Source: Viola odorata (lineage: Eukaryota > Streptophyta > Magnoliopsida > Malpighiales > Violaceae). Taken from it: a stretch of 64,000 bases of DNA. Below are positions 63,764 through 64,000 of the stretch, in pieces (the stretch's first letter is position 1; each line of letters opens with the position of its first letter). The notes under the pieces were generated by a model. That model ran no database searches. It had not been told where the DNA came from and saw nothing but the letters and a program-made list of their open reading frames with translations. The stretch spans positions 13,604,443 through 13,668,442 of the forward strand of contig OY829538.1 in NCBI GenBank assembly GCA_963691705.1. Direction: 5' to 3'. The translations under genes and the position numbers were made by a program.

Positions 63764-64000
63764 CTAATCATCATCAGGCCAATAAATGCCGTGGTGATAA
63801 ACCCCGTCATCATCAAGGAACGACATCTTCCCGTCAGCATTCGGGACCGGCTGGTCTACCTCCCTTTCGGGGCAGGACCCTGACGGGCATGATTTTCCTT
63901 TGGCGCTCGAATCCGCCAACCCCGCACCAGCAATGATGGGAAAATCCTCGTTCAGCGAGCAATCAGGGGAAGAAAAGCGTTTGCCACCCTCTTGAATAGC
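63764..64000 (-). CDS. Antisense unit D of Tat-3, C-terminal part (runs off window)
   Basis: The minus-strand frame is open from the window edge to TAG at 63766-63764, ending ...HHGIYWPDDD. The same YWPDDD-type end closes unit D of Tat-2, and the preceding PNADGKMSFLDDDG region is acidic in both. Its order next to gene A matches Tat-1 and Tat-2. Start lies beyond the window. Confidence 0.65.
   Translation of the reverse strand, partial: AIQEGGKRFSSPDCSLNEDFPIIAGAGLADSSAKGKSCPSGSCPEREVDQPVPNADGKMSFLDDDGVYHHGIYWPDDD

Larger units (their letters stand above)
50231..64000 (+). mobile_element. Tat-3: Tat-like Ty3/gypsy element with gag-pol and antisense cassette (3' end outside window)
   Basis: 5' LTR 50231-50802, primer site, gag-pol 50888-56763 with a second, archaeal-type RNase H after the first (the mark of the Tat lineage), tandem repeats 56860-57797, then antisense genes B (58187-60478), A (61092-63265) and D (63764 onward) on the minus strand. 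Unit C and the 3' LTR should follow beyond 64000. Gag-pol carries five lesions, whereas A and B are open. Confidence 0.85.

Noticed and set aside
1..64000. tRNA and rRNA genes
   Set aside because: No cloverleaf-type sequence or rRNA core motif was noticed on either strand; a tRNAscan run would be needed to exclude a divergent tRNA.

Overview
This is a repeat-dense block of a plant nuclear genome, probably a eudicot. The evidence is an intron-containing plant RABC (Rab18-type) gene, several MITE families, nested Ty3/gypsy and Ty1/copia elements and an endogenous caulimovirus-type insertion. The only sequence that looks like a host gene is the RABC copy at 3.76-6.44 kb, and it is broken. Everything from about 7.2 kb to the right edge is mobile DNA or its debris.

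Layout: 1-3.5 kb is AT-rich DNA with a Stowaway-like MITE (402-631) and a Mutator-type foldback MITE with a 9-bp target duplication (1583-2346). The RABC pseudogene (3758-6437) holds a hAT-type MITE and a small Stowaway MITE in its introns and a second, inverted hAT-type MITE in its 3' flank. 7.2-12.26 kb is a pile of gypsy fragments (Athila-like gag/protease on the minus strand, chromovirus-like tails on both strands). 12.26-16.1 kb is the 3' end of a minus-oriented Tat-like gypsy element (Tat-1). 16.1-29.9 kb is a circularly permuted, florendovirus-like endogenous pararetrovirus, split by a young 7.4-kb gag-only LTR element (17863-25238). 29.9-40.7 kb is degraded Athila-like material carrying a nested short LTR element and two more hAT MITEs. 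40.7-50.2 kb is the 3' half of a second minus-oriented Tat element (Tat-2). 50.2 kb to the end is a third, plus-oriented Tat element (Tat-3) that runs off the window.

The most interesting system is in the three Tat elements. Between pol and the 3' LTR they carry an antisense cassette of up to four gene-like units, in the constant order (from the 3' LTR inward) C, D, A, B. A and B are spliced paralogues with a Transposase_28-like (PF04195-like) N-terminal domain and coiled-coil tails. Their introns sit at conserved positions and phases in different copies, and several units have their own TATA-like and AATAAA-like signals. In Tat-3 the spliced antisense genes A (696 codons) and B (716 codons) are uninterrupted, while the sense gag-pol has five disabling lesions. 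A tandem-repeat block separates pol from the antisense genes.

Coordinates of introns, LTR ends and target duplications were read by eye. Domain names rest on remembered family motifs, not on database searches.
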